In this document: positions 1 to 7,143 of the stretch, in pieces | Layout of the letters: each line of letters opens with the position of its first letter | How positions within the stretch are numbered: the first letter of the stretch is position 1 | Assembly (NCBI GenBank): GCA_031551625.1 | Contig: JAVBNJ010000063.1 | Coordinates: 1 to 17,557, forward strand | Reading direction: 5' to 3' | Origin: JAVBNJ01 sp031551625 | GTDB lineage: Bacteria > Bacteroidota > Bacteroidia > Bacteroidales > UBA932 | Length of the DNA: 17,557 nucleotides | The notes under the pieces: model-generated | Databases searched by the model: none | The model's input: the letters and a program-made list of their open reading frames with translations, nothing else | What the model was told of the DNA's origin: nothing | Position numbers and translations under genes: made by a program

Positions 1-343
1 ACGCTTCAATTATTTGTTTAACTACCGGCAGAGATTCCTTAATTACTTCGGGCGTTTCCAGTCGGTTGGCTTTATAGTCAGGGTATTTCTCGTGCCGGAA
101 ATTTTTACCGCCGGGATCGAAAGCGACTATCAAGTGTGAGGGATTTTCCTTGCGCATCAACTCCATCAATGTTTTGGTAAAGCCATAGATGGCCGACGTG
201 TCAACGCCTTTCGAAGTCGTGATCGGCCGTTTGATAAATGCATAGTAGGCGCGGTAAATCAACGCATGGCCGTCGAGGAGGTATAGTGTTCGGCCCCCCC
301 TGCCCCCCAAGGGGGGATGAGAGGCATTGCTATGTATATTCAT
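1..343 (-). CDS. polA: DNA polymerase I, N-terminal part (cut by window edge)
   Basis: This is the 5' end of polA, running off the left edge, about 114 codons. After a short odd leader the protein reads LYLLDGHALIYRAYYAFI, the conserved start of the 5'-3' exonuclease (FEN-like) domain. It continues with TSAIYGFTKTL and with FDPGGKNFRHEKYPDYKANR, which carry the metal- and DNA-contacting region of that domain. The enzyme removes RNA primers and fills gaps in replication and excision repair. The only upstream ATG in frame is at 343-341, which adds a leader of about 20 residues (MNIHSNASHPPLGGRGGGRT) whose glycine/proline part is encoded by a G/C-run repeat. The family normally starts two or three residues before LFLLD, so this leader is unusual. 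polA lies 58 bp downstream of queD on the same strand and is probably co-transcribed with it. Confidence 0.93.
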   Translation of the reverse strand, partial: MNIHSNASHPPLGGRGGRTLYLLDGHALIYRAYYAFIKRPITTSKGVDTSAIYGFTKTLMELMRKENPSHLIVAFDPGGKNFRHEKYPDYKANRLETPEVIKESLPVVKQIIEA

Positions 344-428
344 TGAAGGTAAAATATTTTGTTGTACATCGGATAGCGTATTTGTTATCGACCACTTGTA
401 TCTATTCCTCCTTGGGGGACAGGGGGGC
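293..428. repeat. Inverted pair of G/C-run repeats at the queD-polA junction
   Basis: Two related G/C-run units lie in opposite orientation at 293-316 and 407-428. Each consists of a C-run, TG or TGT, a C-run, AA and a G-run. The left unit encodes the odd PPLGGRGGG leader of PolA and the right unit encodes the APLSPKEE tail of QueD. In the queD-polA transcript the arms could pair into a stem of about 22 bp with a few mismatches around a loop of about 90 nt that contains the polA start. Units of this type are scattered through Bacteroidetes genomes; that statement is from memory. Confidence 0.75.
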
Positions 429-854
429 TACCCATTCGGCATACGAGGTAGCTGTTTCATGCAGGCGTACGCTGTGGAGCAGTACGCTATCGGGCAATGC
501 TTCCTGCAACGCTTCGGCAAAGTCAGTAACCATGTTCTCGCAAGTCGGTTGATAGGGAACTTTTACAATTTTATCATAAGCGTGTTGCAATTCGTCGGCC
601 AACGGAGCATCGTAGCGCAGTACCAACGCATGATCAAGCCGGTCGACAATTAATTTATTAACGATTGATTTCAATTCCGTAAAGTCCATTACCATGCCGT
701 ACTTCGGGCTTGTTTCATCGGATTCAGGTGTTCCTTTTACGGTTACATACAATATATAAGAGTGTCCGTGAATATAACGGCATTTGCCATCGTAGCCCGG
801 CAATGCGTGGGCCATCTCGAACGTAAATTTTTTTGTTAAGCGAATTATTGCCAT
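402..854 (-). CDS. queD: 6-carboxytetrahydropterin synthase (QueD/PTPS family)
   Basis: The 150-residue protein is a member of the 6-pyruvoyl-tetrahydropterin synthase fold. QueD converts 7,8-dihydroneopterin triphosphate to 6-carboxy-tetrahydropterin in the queuosine/7-deazaguanine pathway. The zinc ligands are visible as His16 in FTFEMAHAL and as His29 and His31 in CRYIHGHSY. The catalytic Cys25 lies just before HGH. The LDHALVL segment and the Glu of LHETATSYAEW complete the active-site set. I chose the ATG at 854-852 (MAIIRLTKKFTF) because the 13 residues before it in the longer frame are hydrophobic, unlike the family, and are partly encoded by promoter DNA. The last eight residues (APLSPKEE) come from a G/C-run repeat and look like a neutral extension. 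A cytosolic role is expected. Confidence 0.92.
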   Translation of the reverse strand: MAIIRLTKKFTFEMAHALPGYDGKCRYIHGHSYILYVTVKGTPESDETSPKYGMVMDFTELKSIVNKLIVDRLDHALVLRYDAPLADELQHAYDKIVKVPYQPTCENMVTDFAEALQEALPDSVLLHSVRLHETATSYAEWVAPLSPKEE

Positions 855-873
855 ACGAAATATAGTAAGAAAA

Positions 874-881
874 CAAAGATA
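874..881 (-). promoter_or_regulatory. Bacteroidetes -7 box before queD
   Basis: On the minus strand the octamer TATCTTTG matches the Bacteroidetes -7 consensus TAnnTTTG. It lies 19 bp upstream of the chosen queD ATG. No good TTTG -33 box lies 19-20 bp further upstream, so the call rests on the -7 element and its position. It also supports the shorter queD start, since the longer frame would begin upstream of this promoter. Confidence 0.5.
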
Positions 882-1010
882 CAAAAAAAACAAAAGCGAG
901 ATACATAATGCATCCCGCTTTCCTAACCTAAACCTATGAAAACCTATTTTTGTATACTATGACACGCGAAAAAGGAAAAGGTTTAATTTTAATAAAAAAA
1001 TCCGTTCATT

Positions 1011-3026
1011 CTAAATTTGTACGGCAATACCTGCTTTTAGCCAGATCCCCGGTTGCGGCACATTGGCAATATCGGAATAATCTACATTGAACAGGTTGGT
1101 TGCTTCCACGAATATATTGTAATATTTTGCGTCCCAGTATATTTTTAAATCGCACAACCAATACGGCTTATAACCGGTTTCTGTTTGCGACGGGTAGGCC
1201 ATATAGGTACCGGCGCGCGAGGCGAAGGTCAATTGCCAAGCGGCCGACAAGTAGCGCCAAATACCGTGCTGCAAAGTAGCGCTCAGTTTGTGCTGCAGGT
1301 AATCGACCGCATAATTCGACTCCACACCACTTTCGGTGGGTTGCATGTATAAATAGCCATAGTTTATGGCTGCTTTTTTTAGGAATTGTTTTTGCGGGGT
1401 ATATTCTGCGACTATATTTGCTCCGCAATAATGCACATTGGTAAGATTTTCCGCATACCATTTTGTATTGCCCGGACGGCGTACCCAGTCAATCATGCGA
1501 ACCCCATAGCGGTAAAATCCCGACACCATGCCACGCCATGCGTCATTCCGATAGCGTGCGGCCAGTTCGCCAGTAACGGCTTCTTCGGGTAACAGGCCGG
1601 GGTTTCCCTGTTGTGAAGGGCTGGTATAGTATAGGTCGGTAAAGGTCGGCAAGCGGTAACTGTTGCTGCCCGAAGCCGTCAATTGCCATTCGTAGGTAAA
1701 GTCGTAGCTCAGGTTGGCGCCTGCATAGCCCTGAAACCCGTAGTCGCTGTTGCCCGCGCCCATCAAACCCAGCGTAGCGCTGAATTTATTAATACGAAAG
1801 GTGTGTTGTAGAAAGCCGGTAGCATGTTGGCGTGTTTTTGCGCAGGTGTAAAATGCCACGGTATCTTCCTCGCCGTGCACGGCAATGGGTTGCGACAATG
1901 GTTCTCCAAGTTTGTTACTAAAGATATGTTCGTAACGGTAGTTTATACCGGCGGTAGAAGTGCCGAATCGACTGGTATAATAAACCTGCAATAAAGCACC
2001 CGCAACATCTGTACGATGGTAGTTATAGGGCGGTTTATCGCGTGTCAGCTCATAGCGGTCGAAATGCTCGCGAAAAGAGGTCGTAACAATAAAACCCCAT
2101 ACCTGCCGGTCGAAAGAATAGCGTAAACTGCCGAGCCATGTTTCAGTATGCTCGAACTGCTTGGGATAGGCGGGTGTATAGAAGCTATTCGCGCCGTAAT
2201 TCTTCTGCTGGTAGCCGAATTGCCCGTCGATAGCGCCGTTTTGTTTAGTATGGTAACGAGCCTGTAAAGCCACATTGTCAACCCTGAAATCGGTATTGTC
2301 GGTATAGCCGATACTTTGGCTATGGTTAGCCGATAGGGTTGCTTGAAATGGCTCCGTGGAAATACCGCCGGCAATGCCTCCATCGAAATAACCATAAGCG
2401 CCGGCAGCAAAGTCGGCTTTGATTGTATTCTTTTCGGGTAATGCCGTAATAATATTGATAGCGCCGCTGTAGGCTACTGCACCAGCAGTCCATGCGCCAG
2501 GGCCTTGCAGCACTTCAATACGTGTAACATTATTCAAGTTAATCGGAATGTCCAGGGAATAGTGCCCTGTTTGGGGGTCGGTGATATTTACACCGTTGAG
2601 AAGAACGACCGTTTGGTCGAATGTGCCGCCGCGGAGAGAGATGTCGGCTTGCACGTTGTTGTTGCCTCGCGCCCGCAGGTCAATGCCGGCGATGTAGCGC
2701 AACAGGTCTTGAAGGTTTTGTACGGCCGCCCGTTCAATATCGCTGCGTTGGATTACAGCTACCACCTGCATCAAAGGGGCCAGTTGGGGGGGCCGTTCAC
2801 TGGCAACAACCACTTCGTCAAGTGTGCGCGTTTTGTCGACTGATGAAGTGTCGGCTACCACTCCTTTCGCCGCAGCTGTTTGGACATTCATCGTAAGCAT
2901 CGAATAGCTTGCGCACAGCACGCCGATTTTAATTTGTTTCCCTAAGCTTGCGAAAACAGCATACCGCTTTCGCTTCCACCGCCGGAAACAGACGACAGGC
3001 AGTTTCTTTTTTTGTCTTTTTCTCAT
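1011..3026 (-). CDS. TonB-dependent outer-membrane receptor, BtuB-like
   Basis: The 671-residue protein is a TonB-dependent beta-barrel receptor that would import a bulky nutrient across the outer membrane using TonB-ExbBD energy. The N-terminus is strongly basic (RRWKRKRYAVFASLGKQIKIGVL) and ends in a signal-peptide-like segment up to TAAAKG near residue 54, a layout common in Bacteroidales receptors of this kind. A TonB-box-like stretch (TLDEVVVASER) follows near residue 68. The plug domain then runs from about residue 85, with LQDLLRYIAGIDLRARG, ADISLRGGTFDQTVVLLNG and VTRIEVLQGPGAWTAGAVAYSGAINII. The rest is barrel, with SYRLPTFTDLYY and LLPEEAVTGE typical of the C-terminal half, and it ends in an amphipathic strand (WLKAGIAVQI). 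The size and plug are BtuB-like (cobalamin), but no cobalamin riboswitch is evident upstream, so the substrate is open. Confidence 0.9.
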   Translation of the reverse strand: MRKRQKKKLPVVCFRRWKRKRYAVFASLGKQIKIGVLCASYSMLTMNVQTAAAKGVVADTSSVDKTRTLDEVVVASERPPQLAPLMQVVAVIQRSDIERAAVQNLQDLLRYIAGIDLRARGNNNVQADISLRGGTFDQTVVLLNGVNITDPQTGHYSLDIPINLNNVTRIEVLQGPGAWTAGAVAYSGAINIITALPEKNTIKADFAAGAYGYFDGGIAGGISTEPFQATLSANHSQSIGYTDNTDFRVDNVALQARYHTKQNGAIDGQFGYQQKNYGANSFYTPAYPKQFEHTETWLGSLRYSFDRQVWGFIVTTSFREHFDRYELTRDKPPYNYHRTDVAGALLQVYYTSRFGTSTAGINYRYEHIFSNKLGEPLSQPIAVHGEEDTVAFYTCAKTRQHATGFLQHTFRINKFSATLGLMGAGNSDYGFQGYAGANLSYDFTYEWQLTASGSNSYRLPTFTDLYYTSPSQQGNPGLLPEEAVTGELAARYRNDAWRGMVSGFYRYGVRMIDWVRRPGNTKWYAENLTNVHYCGANIVAEYTPQKQFLKKAAINYGYLYMQPTESGVESNYAVDYLQHKLSATLQHGIWRYLSAAWQLTFASRAGTYMAYPSQTETGYKPYWLCDLKIYWDAKYYNIFVEATNLFNVDYSDIANVPQPGIWLKAGIAVQI

Positions 3027-3058
3027 GAGTAAAAGAATTTAGTTAAAAAATGATGTTT

Positions 3059-3450
3059 ATATTCAGCCCCTTTCGGGGCTGTGTTTGCAGGTGTTATTGT
3101 TTTTCACGGGTTTCACCCGCGGTTATTATAGTTTAAGCCCTTCGGGCTTCTTTTTCATGTGCTTTCTTGTCTTTCCTAAAGGCTATCCCGGAGGGATTAT
3201 ATGTGAATAACCGCGGGTGAAACCCGTGGTAGCATGTGGCCAGCCGACCCCAACCCCAAAGGGGTTGAATAGAATCATAACAGGTAGCGTTCGTCAAATT
3301 CAATTCCGTGTTCTTTTAGTAAATTCCTAAATTCTTCTTTTGTATCAATCGTTTCTATACAACCCCTTCCGGGGTTGTATTGCCTAGCGTTGCTTCTTTC
3401 CACAGGTTTCACTCGCGGTTATTATAGTTTAAGTCCTTTGGACTTAAAGC
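3059..3450. repeat. Nest of short palindromic repeats between the receptor gene and glmM
   Basis: The 473-bp gap 3027-3499 is packed with short palindromes. Perfect hairpins with G/C arms occur at 3064-3081, 3135-3149, 3251-3267 and 3359-3378. A 23-bp unit reading CACGGGTTTCACCCGCGG plus TTATT occurs at 3105-3127 and, perfectly inverted, at 3206-3228. A degenerate direct copy of the 3105-3149 block lies at 3401-3445, including the following AAG-CTT palindrome. I recognise these as the REP-like units common in Bacteroidetes intergenic DNA. Some may end transcription of glmM on the minus strand. Confidence 0.8.
3275..3358 (-). pseudogene. Remnant C-terminus of a REP-associated (Y1/IS200-like) transposase
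   Basis: Reading the minus strand, 27 codons followed by TGA give IETIDTKEEFRNLLKEH then GIEFDERYLL. The ending FLK-x(2,3)-IEFDERYLL is how I remember the C-terminus of Bacteroidetes Y1 transposases of the REP-associated group. The catalytic part (HUH motif and tyrosine) is absent. Upstream the frame runs straight into the palindrome at 3359-3378. The fragment sits inside a field of REP-like palindromes, which is what this transposase class is thought to mobilise, so the placement fits. It is a decayed gene end with no expected function. Confidence 0.6.
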
Positions 3451-3464
3451 CCTTGTGCCTTTTT

Positions 3465-3503
3465 TCCTTTCATCCTTTACCCTTTTACCTTTCATCCCTT
3501 CAT
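3465..3503. repeat. Pyrimidine-rich short-period repeat at the glmM 3' end
   Basis: The plus strand repeats the words CCTTT, CATC and TTACC several times (CATCCTTTACCCTTTTACC, then TTTCATCCCTTCAT). It abuts and slightly overlaps the glmM stop codon. It resembles the CTTTCCACTTTT-type repeat inside miaA at 14127-14157 in composition and period, though the words differ. Confidence 0.5.
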
Positions 3504-4879
3504 GCTTTTACCGCTTCCACCACCTCTTTGGCCAATGCAGTGGCAGCAGCTTCTGTCGGCGCTTCGGCGTAGATGCGGATGATGGGTTCGGTGTTTGACT
3601 TCCGCAGGTGCACCCACTTTTTATCGCTGTCGAAATCGATGCGTACGCCGTCTACATCGGTGATGCGTTGAACAGCATACCATTTTTTCATCTTTTCTAA
3701 TAGCGCATCAATATTGGTTTCCGGCGTGAGCGATACTTTATTTTTAGAAGTAAAATATTTCGGATAGCTGTCGCGCAGTTGCGAACAGGCTATTTTCTTA
3801 TGCGCTAAATGCGACAGGAATAAACCCACGCCAATCAACGCATCGCGGCCATAGTGAAAGTCGGGCACAATAACGCCGCCATTACCTTCGCCGCCAATTA
3901 CAGCGTTTACCCGCTTCATCTCGGCCACTACATTTACTTCGCCTACCGCCGATGCCACGTATTGTCCGCCGTGTGCTTCGGTTACATCGCGCAGCGCGCG
4001 CGACGACGAGAGGTTCGACACTGTGTTGCCTTTGCGTTTCGACAGCACATAATCGGACACTGCTACCAACGTATATTCTTCGCCGAACATGGTGCCGTCT
4101 TCACAAACCAATGCTAGTCTGTCCACATCCGGGTCAACCGAAATGCCGCATTGCGCTTTTTCGGCAACAACTGCTTTCGATAATTCTACCAAATGTTCGG
4201 GTAGCGGCTCAGGATTGTGCGCAAATTGCCCGTCGGGTTCGCAGTACAGTTTAATACATTGTACACCCAATGCTTCCAATAGCTTTGGAATTGCAATACC
4301 ACCCACGGAATTCACTGCATCAACTACTACTTTGAACCCCGCTTTGTATATGGCTTCCACATCAACCAGCGGATAATTCAACACCGCTTCGATATGTTTG
4401 TCGGTAAAAGTTGTGTTTTCTACAAACGAGCCCAGCTCATCTACTTCCGAGAATGCATAGGTGCCTTGTTCGGCCATTTGCAGCAAAGCTTTGCCGTCGG
4501 CATCGTTCAAGAACTCGCCTTTTTCGTTCAGCAGTTTCAGCGCGTTCCATTGCTTCGGATTGTGCGATGCCGTAAGGATAATACCACCATCGGCTTTTTC
4601 ATGTGTCACGGCCAGTTCCACGGTGGGCGTAGTAGCCAGCCCGGCATACACCACATCAATGCCGCATCCCATCAACGTGCCGCACGCAATGCGCTGCACC
4701 ATCTCGCCCGAGATACGTGCATCGCGGCCTACTACCACTTTCAGTTTGCCTTGCTTGCGTTGCTTGAGCCACGCGGCATAAGCCGCCGAAAATTTCACCA
4801 GATCAAGAGGTGTGAGGGCGTCGCCAACCTGGCCGCCAATGGTTCCGCGGATTCCGGAAATAGATTTTATCAATGACAT
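3500..4879 (-). CDS. glmM: Phosphoglucosamine mutase (GlmM)
   Basis: The 459-residue protein is an alpha-D-phosphohexomutase. The Bacteroidetes GlmM interconverts glucosamine-6-phosphate and glucosamine-1-phosphate, feeding UDP-GlcNAc for peptidoglycan and LPS. All four active-site loops are visible. The phosphoserine loop TASHNP is at residues 103-108 with Ser105. The Mg-binding loop DPDVDR is at 249-254. The sugar-binding loop GEGNGG is at 330-335. The phosphate-binding loop RKSNTEP is at 426-432. The N-terminus SLIKSISGIRGT with its conserved GIRG supports the start at 4879. The gene stands alone on the minus strand with a -7 box at 4915-4908. Phosphomannomutase/phosphoglucomutase is the alternative, but the GEGNGG and SNTEP variants and the length favour GlmM. 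Confidence 0.9.
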   Translation of the reverse strand: MSLIKSISGIRGTIGGQVGDALTPLDLVKFSAAYAAWLKQRKQGKLKVVVGRDARISGEMVQRIACGTLMGCGIDVVYAGLATTPTVELAVTHEKADGGIILTASHNPKQWNALKLLNEKGEFLNDADGKALLQMAEQGTYAFSEVDELGSFVENTTFTDKHIEAVLNYPLVDVEAIYKAGFKVVVDAVNSVGGIAIPKLLEALGVQCIKLYCEPDGQFAHNPEPLPEHLVELSKAVVAEKAQCGISVDPDVDRLALVCEDGTMFGEEYTLVAVSDYVLSKRKGNTVSNLSSSRALRDVTEAHGGQYVASAVGEVNVVAEMKRVNAVIGGEGNGGVIVPDFHYGRDALIGVGLFLSHLAHKKIACSQLRDSYPKYFTSKNKVSLTPETNIDALLEKMKKWYAVQRITDVDGVRIDFDSDKKWVHLRKSNTEPIIRIYAEAPTEAAATALAKEVVEAVKA

Positions 4880-4907
4880 ATCTTACGTATTATGAATTTG
4901 AAAACTA

Positions 4908-4915
4908 CAAAAGTA
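4908..4915 (-). promoter_or_regulatory. -7 box before glmM
   Basis: TACTTTTG on the minus strand matches TAnnTTTG and lies 28 bp upstream of the glmM ATG. A TTG occurs upstream but at 15 bp, shorter than the usual 19-20, so the -33 element is doubtful. Confidence 0.5.
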
Positions 4916-4965
4916 CGAAAATTTATTATACAATTGGTCATTTGAAAAATTGCATTGGGCCTAAA

Positions 4966-5008
4966 ACACCCGCGCGGCTGCTCGAATTTCGGGCAGCCGC
5001 GCGCGTGT
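4966..5008 (-). terminator. Strong GC hairpin terminator after the DUF6261-like gene
   Basis: Arms 4966-4981 and 4993-5008 pair over 16 bp with one mismatch around an 11-nt loop; the inner 11 bp are all G/C rich. On the minus strand the hairpin is followed by GTGTTTTAGG, a short T-run, and it starts 17 bp past the stop of the 5025-5822 gene. It would isolate that gene from glmM. Confidence 0.75.
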
Positions 5009-5024
5009 TTAGCTACGAGAAGTA

Positions 5025-5822
5025 CTATACTTCTACGGTAGATTCCTTCGCAGTGTCGCCTTGTAGCGTTTCGCCGTTTTCCAACAAAGTTTTACCACCT
5101 CCACTAGCCGCCTTGTTTTTCTTTCTCGTTCGGCGGCCTTTCAGCAGCATGTGGTACTCCTGCATAATCGAGTTAATTTTGGCTATAAGTAACTCGCCAT
5201 TCAACTCCTTTTTTGTACGAGCCATTACATTGATTTCTTCCATCAACAGCCGAAACACCTCATCGACTTTTTCTCGAGCGGCTTTTACTTCACCCGATAC
5301 TTTCTCTGCACGTTCGATTTTTCGTTTCTGCCAATCGGCTTCAAAATCGTAGTTAGATAGTGCTAATTTTTTAAGTTTTTTTTGCGTTTCGGCCGTGAGA
5401 ATTGGCGAAATCGCTTCGGCTCTCACTCTGCCCAGCAGAGTGTGAATTTCGCCTGTTTTGGCTTCTTGGTTTTTTCGAACCACGTCGCCTGCAGCCTTAA
5501 TAACCCGTTGCAGCTGCAATGCACTTTGGTACTCATCTGTGTGCTTAGGTAGCAACAGATCGGCCTTGACATGTTGTTTCAATGCGCGAAAATAAGCATC
5601 TCGCGTGTCATCGTGCTGAGTAATCGCAGGAGTAAATTTCGAACCAGGTGTCACTTGCATGGCCTTTTTCTCTTTTTCCACCAATTCGTGGAATTCCGAA
5701 AATGTTTCTTGGAATTCCGATACCATAGGGTGGGTACCTATTACAGGGCATAGGCTACTCATCAATTCAATATGCTCTGGATTTTTCAACAAAGCAAAAT
5801 TTCTGTAAAGAATTTTTTTCAT
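5025..5822 (-). CDS. Hypothetical coiled-coil protein, DUF6261-like
   Basis: The 265-residue protein has no signal peptide or membrane segment. It is highly charged and helical: residues from about 40 to 230 are rich in K, E, Q, A and L with heptad-like spacing, and the C-terminus is a basic, disordered tail (KGRRTRKKNKAASGGGKT). The opening MKKILYRNFALLKN and the layout resemble the Bacteroidetes DUF6261 family as I remember it, whose function is unknown. It starts at the ATG at 5822-5820 just inside an AT-rich inverted repeat and ends at a strong terminator, so it appears monocistronic. Nothing in the sequence gives a function. Confidence 0.7.
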   Translation of the reverse strand: MKKILYRNFALLKNPEHIELMSSLCPVIGTHPMVSEFQETFSEFHELVEKEKKAMQVTPGSKFTPAITQHDDTRDAYFRALKQHVKADLLLPKHTDEYQSALQLQRVIKAAGDVVRKNQEAKTGEIHTLLGRVRAEAISPILTAETQKKLKKLALSNYDFEADWQKRKIERAEKVSGEVKAAREKVDEVFRLLMEEINVMARTKKELNGELLIAKINSIMQEYHMLLKGRRTRKKNKAASGGGKTLLENGETLQGDTAKESTVEV

Positions 5823-5824
5823 AA

Positions 5825-5885
5825 AACTAACAATGATTTAAAAATACAACAATTTATTTATTTGTTGGATTTTCTCTTGTTAGTT
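5825..5885. repeat. Nested AT-rich inverted repeats upstream of the 5025-5822 gene
   Basis: AACTAACAA at 5825-5833 is perfectly inverted as TTGTTAGTT at 5877-5885. Inside it, CAACAA at 5847-5852 is inverted as TTGTTG at 5862-5867. The pair sits immediately before the ATG of the DUF6261-like gene, so it could be an operator or a 5'-UTR hairpin. No TAnnTTTG box is clear on the minus strand here. Confidence 0.45.
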
Positions 5886-6101
5886 ATGCCGGACCGCGGT
5901 TCCGAACTCTATTATGACGGAGAACTTCCGAGTACAAAGGTAAGTACTCTTTCTGAGATTGCCAAAGGAAAATGTAAGGAAAACAAGGAGGAGTGCCTTT
6001 ATGTCACAAACTGGGGCGTACATACACAAGCTATTATTTATCTATTAACTGTAATCAAGATTATCAGTATTTGTAATACCTGTTTTCTACCTTTCTTTTA
6101 A
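5886..6101 (+). other. Open frame of uncertain coding status, 71 codons
   Basis: A plus-strand frame from the ATG at 5886 encodes MPDRGSELYYDGELPSTK and continues for 71 residues, ending in a hydrophobic stretch (AIIYLLTVIKIISI). I do not recognise it. It has no evident promoter, and it lies in a repeat-rich gap between the DUF6261-like gene and higBA. It could be a small protein, a fragment of a lost gene, or chance. The 612-bp gap 5823-6435 otherwise holds only the repeats listed separately. Confidence 0.2.
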
Positions 6102-6346
6102 GCATCTTCACAAGCTTCTTTAGAAAATCCAGTAGCATTTGTAAAAACTCCACTAGCAAGATTATTTACAGGAGCTGTAGCCATTTTTATTAATGCCCTA
6201 TGAGCAAGGCCTTCTCCGTAGGAGAATAATGTCAATAGAAAGCAACATTGGGAATCTACCATTGTCCGTAGGACATTAAATGCATTTCGCGCGGCACACC
6301 GGCTATCTGTTGAAAGGCTGCCTGCGCATCGCGCGAAAATCGTCAA
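6098..6346 (-). other. Possible decayed gene with two GTA-centred palindromes
   Basis: A minus-strand open frame of 82 codons ends LASGVFTNATGFSKEACEDA. Its 3' third has an AT-rich composition unlike the GC-rich 5' third, so it is probably a composite of remnants. Two palindromes of the same design lie inside it: TTCTCCGTAGGAGAA at 6212-6226 and TGTCCGTAGGACA at 6263-6275, both centred on GTA. These look like dispersed short repeats. The 5' third is one copy of the 37-bp repeat that brackets higBA. Confidence 0.25.
6304..6340. repeat. Direct repeat copy 1 (left of higBA)
   Basis: This 37-bp unit (TATCTGTTGAAAG to ATCGCGCGAAAAT) matches 7144-7180 at 32 of 37 positions, exactly 840 bp away. 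Read on the minus strand it gives FSRDAQAAFQQI, compared with FSRDVQAIFQQI in the other copy, so both look like remnants of the same coding sequence. Confidence 0.8.
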
Positions 6347-6375
6347 TGATTTTCAGGCTATGGTAGCAAAAACAC

Positions 6376-6416
6376 ATTCACTTTTTTTGTGAATACAAAA
6401 AATAATCGTACCTTTG
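6376..6416 (+). promoter_or_regulatory. higBA promoter with overlapping operator palindrome
   Basis: A -33 box TTTG at 6386-6389 and a -7 box TACCTTTG at 6409-6416 are separated by 19 nt, matching the Bacteroidetes consensus. A perfect palindrome ATTCAC-N7-GTGAAT at 6376-6394 covers the -33 box. HigA-type antitoxins repress their own operon by binding such palindromes, so this is the likely operator. The higB ATG follows 19 bp after the -7 box. Confidence 0.75.
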
Positions 6417-6435
6417 TGGCGAACAAATAGCAATT

Positions 6436-6759
6436 ATGAAAGTTGAGTTCGAGAAAGAATACCTGCGCGAATTATACGAAACCGGTAAAACGACGGACAA
6501 AAAGCATCGTTTTCAACCGCAAGTAGTCAATGGGTATTTGAAATGTGTCAGAGCCTTGGAGAGATTGAATCGAACGGAAGAGTTATTTTTAATTAATTCG
6601 TTGAATTACGAGAAACTGAAAGGTACTAAACAAGGGCTTTCGTCGGTGCGTGTCAACGACCAATACCGCCTCGAATTTCATGTGCTGACAAATTCGAATG
6701 ATACACTTGACAAAATAGAAATTTGTTCACTAGTTGATATTACAAACCATTATAAATAA
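6436..6759 (+). CDS. higB: Type II toxin, RelE/HigB family mRNA interferase
   Basis: The 107-residue protein has the size and order of a RelE-fold HigB toxin, a ribosome-dependent mRNA endonuclease. Visible family features are the early helices (FEKEYLRELYETG, VVNGYLKCVRALERL), the NYEKLKG segment that leads into the sheet, the SSVRVNDQYRLEFHV strand pair with the conserved Arg residues, and the ending KIEICSLVDITNHYK. It lies six bases ahead of higA under one promoter, in the toxin-first order typical of higBA. Codon use and composition are close to the neighbouring AT-rich DNA. Confidence 0.88.
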   Translation: MKVEFEKEYLRELYETGKTTDKKHRFQPQVVNGYLKCVRALERLNRTEELFLINSLNYEKLKGTKQGLSSVRVNDQYRLEFHVLTNSNDTLDKIEICSLVDITNHYK

Positions 6760-6765
6760 AAGGTT

Positions 6766-7077
6766 ATGGGTAATTTAGGATTTCCGTTTCGCCCCTATCA
6801 TCCGGGCGAACTATTGAAAGAAGAGTTGGAGTGCCGCCATATTTCGCAACGGTCGTTTGCTATGAAATTGGGTTTGCCGTACACGGCATTAAATGAAATA
6901 CTAAACGCCAAACGCCCCGTTACAACCGACTTTGCATTACTTATAGAAGCTGCATTAGGTGTACCGGCCTACATGCTGGTGGGCATGCAAACAGATTACA
7001 ACCTACAAGTAGCTACCAAAGACAAAACACTTGCCAAGCGTCTGCGTGAAGTTCGAAAAATAGCCGCTATGTTTTAG
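6766..7077 (+). CDS. higA: Type II antitoxin, HigA family XRE-type regulator
   Basis: The 103-residue protein is the partner antitoxin. It starts with the HigA signature PYHPGELLKEEL near residue 10. A helix-turn-helix of the XRE class follows: ISQRSFAMKLGLPYTALNEI at about 26-45, then LNAKRPVTTDFALLIEAAL with the VP-x-YML ending at about 67-72. HigA neutralises HigB and represses the operon through the palindrome at 6376-6394. The ORF has a six-base gap to higB and is followed 24 bp later by a clear terminator, so the pair forms a closed unit. Confidence 0.92.
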   Translation: MGNLGFPFRPYHPGELLKEELECRHISQRSFAMKLGLPYTALNEILNAKRPVTTDFALLIEAALGVPAYMLVGMQTDYNLQVATKDKTLAKRLREVRKIAAMF

Positions 7078-7100
7078 CCACAAATAACCATTTTATAACA

Positions 7101-7137
7101 GCCGCCCGAACTTTTTCAAGTTCGGGCGGCTCTATTT
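7101..7137 (+). terminator. Rho-independent terminator of higBA
   Basis: A perfect 13-bp stem (GCCGCCCGAACTT at 7101-7113 with its complement at 7118-7130) closes a TTTC tetraloop and is followed by TCTATTTT. It begins 24 bp after the higA stop. Confidence 0.9.
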
Positions 7138-7143
7138 TGCAAG

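Noticed and set aside
3027..3499. Cobalamin riboswitch ahead of the BtuB-like receptor
   Set aside because: The space directly upstream of the receptor start is filled with short REP-like palindromes, and no conserved B12-box sequence is recognisable.
3375..3572. Plus-strand frame opposite the glmM 3' end
   Set aside because: It runs through repeats and the antisense of glmM, is low in complexity and has no homologous features.
6098..6346. A genuine 82-residue gene on the minus strand
   Set aside because: It is a composite of a repeat remnant, two palindromes and an AT-rich tail, with no promoter or recognisable domain, so it is listed only as uncertain.
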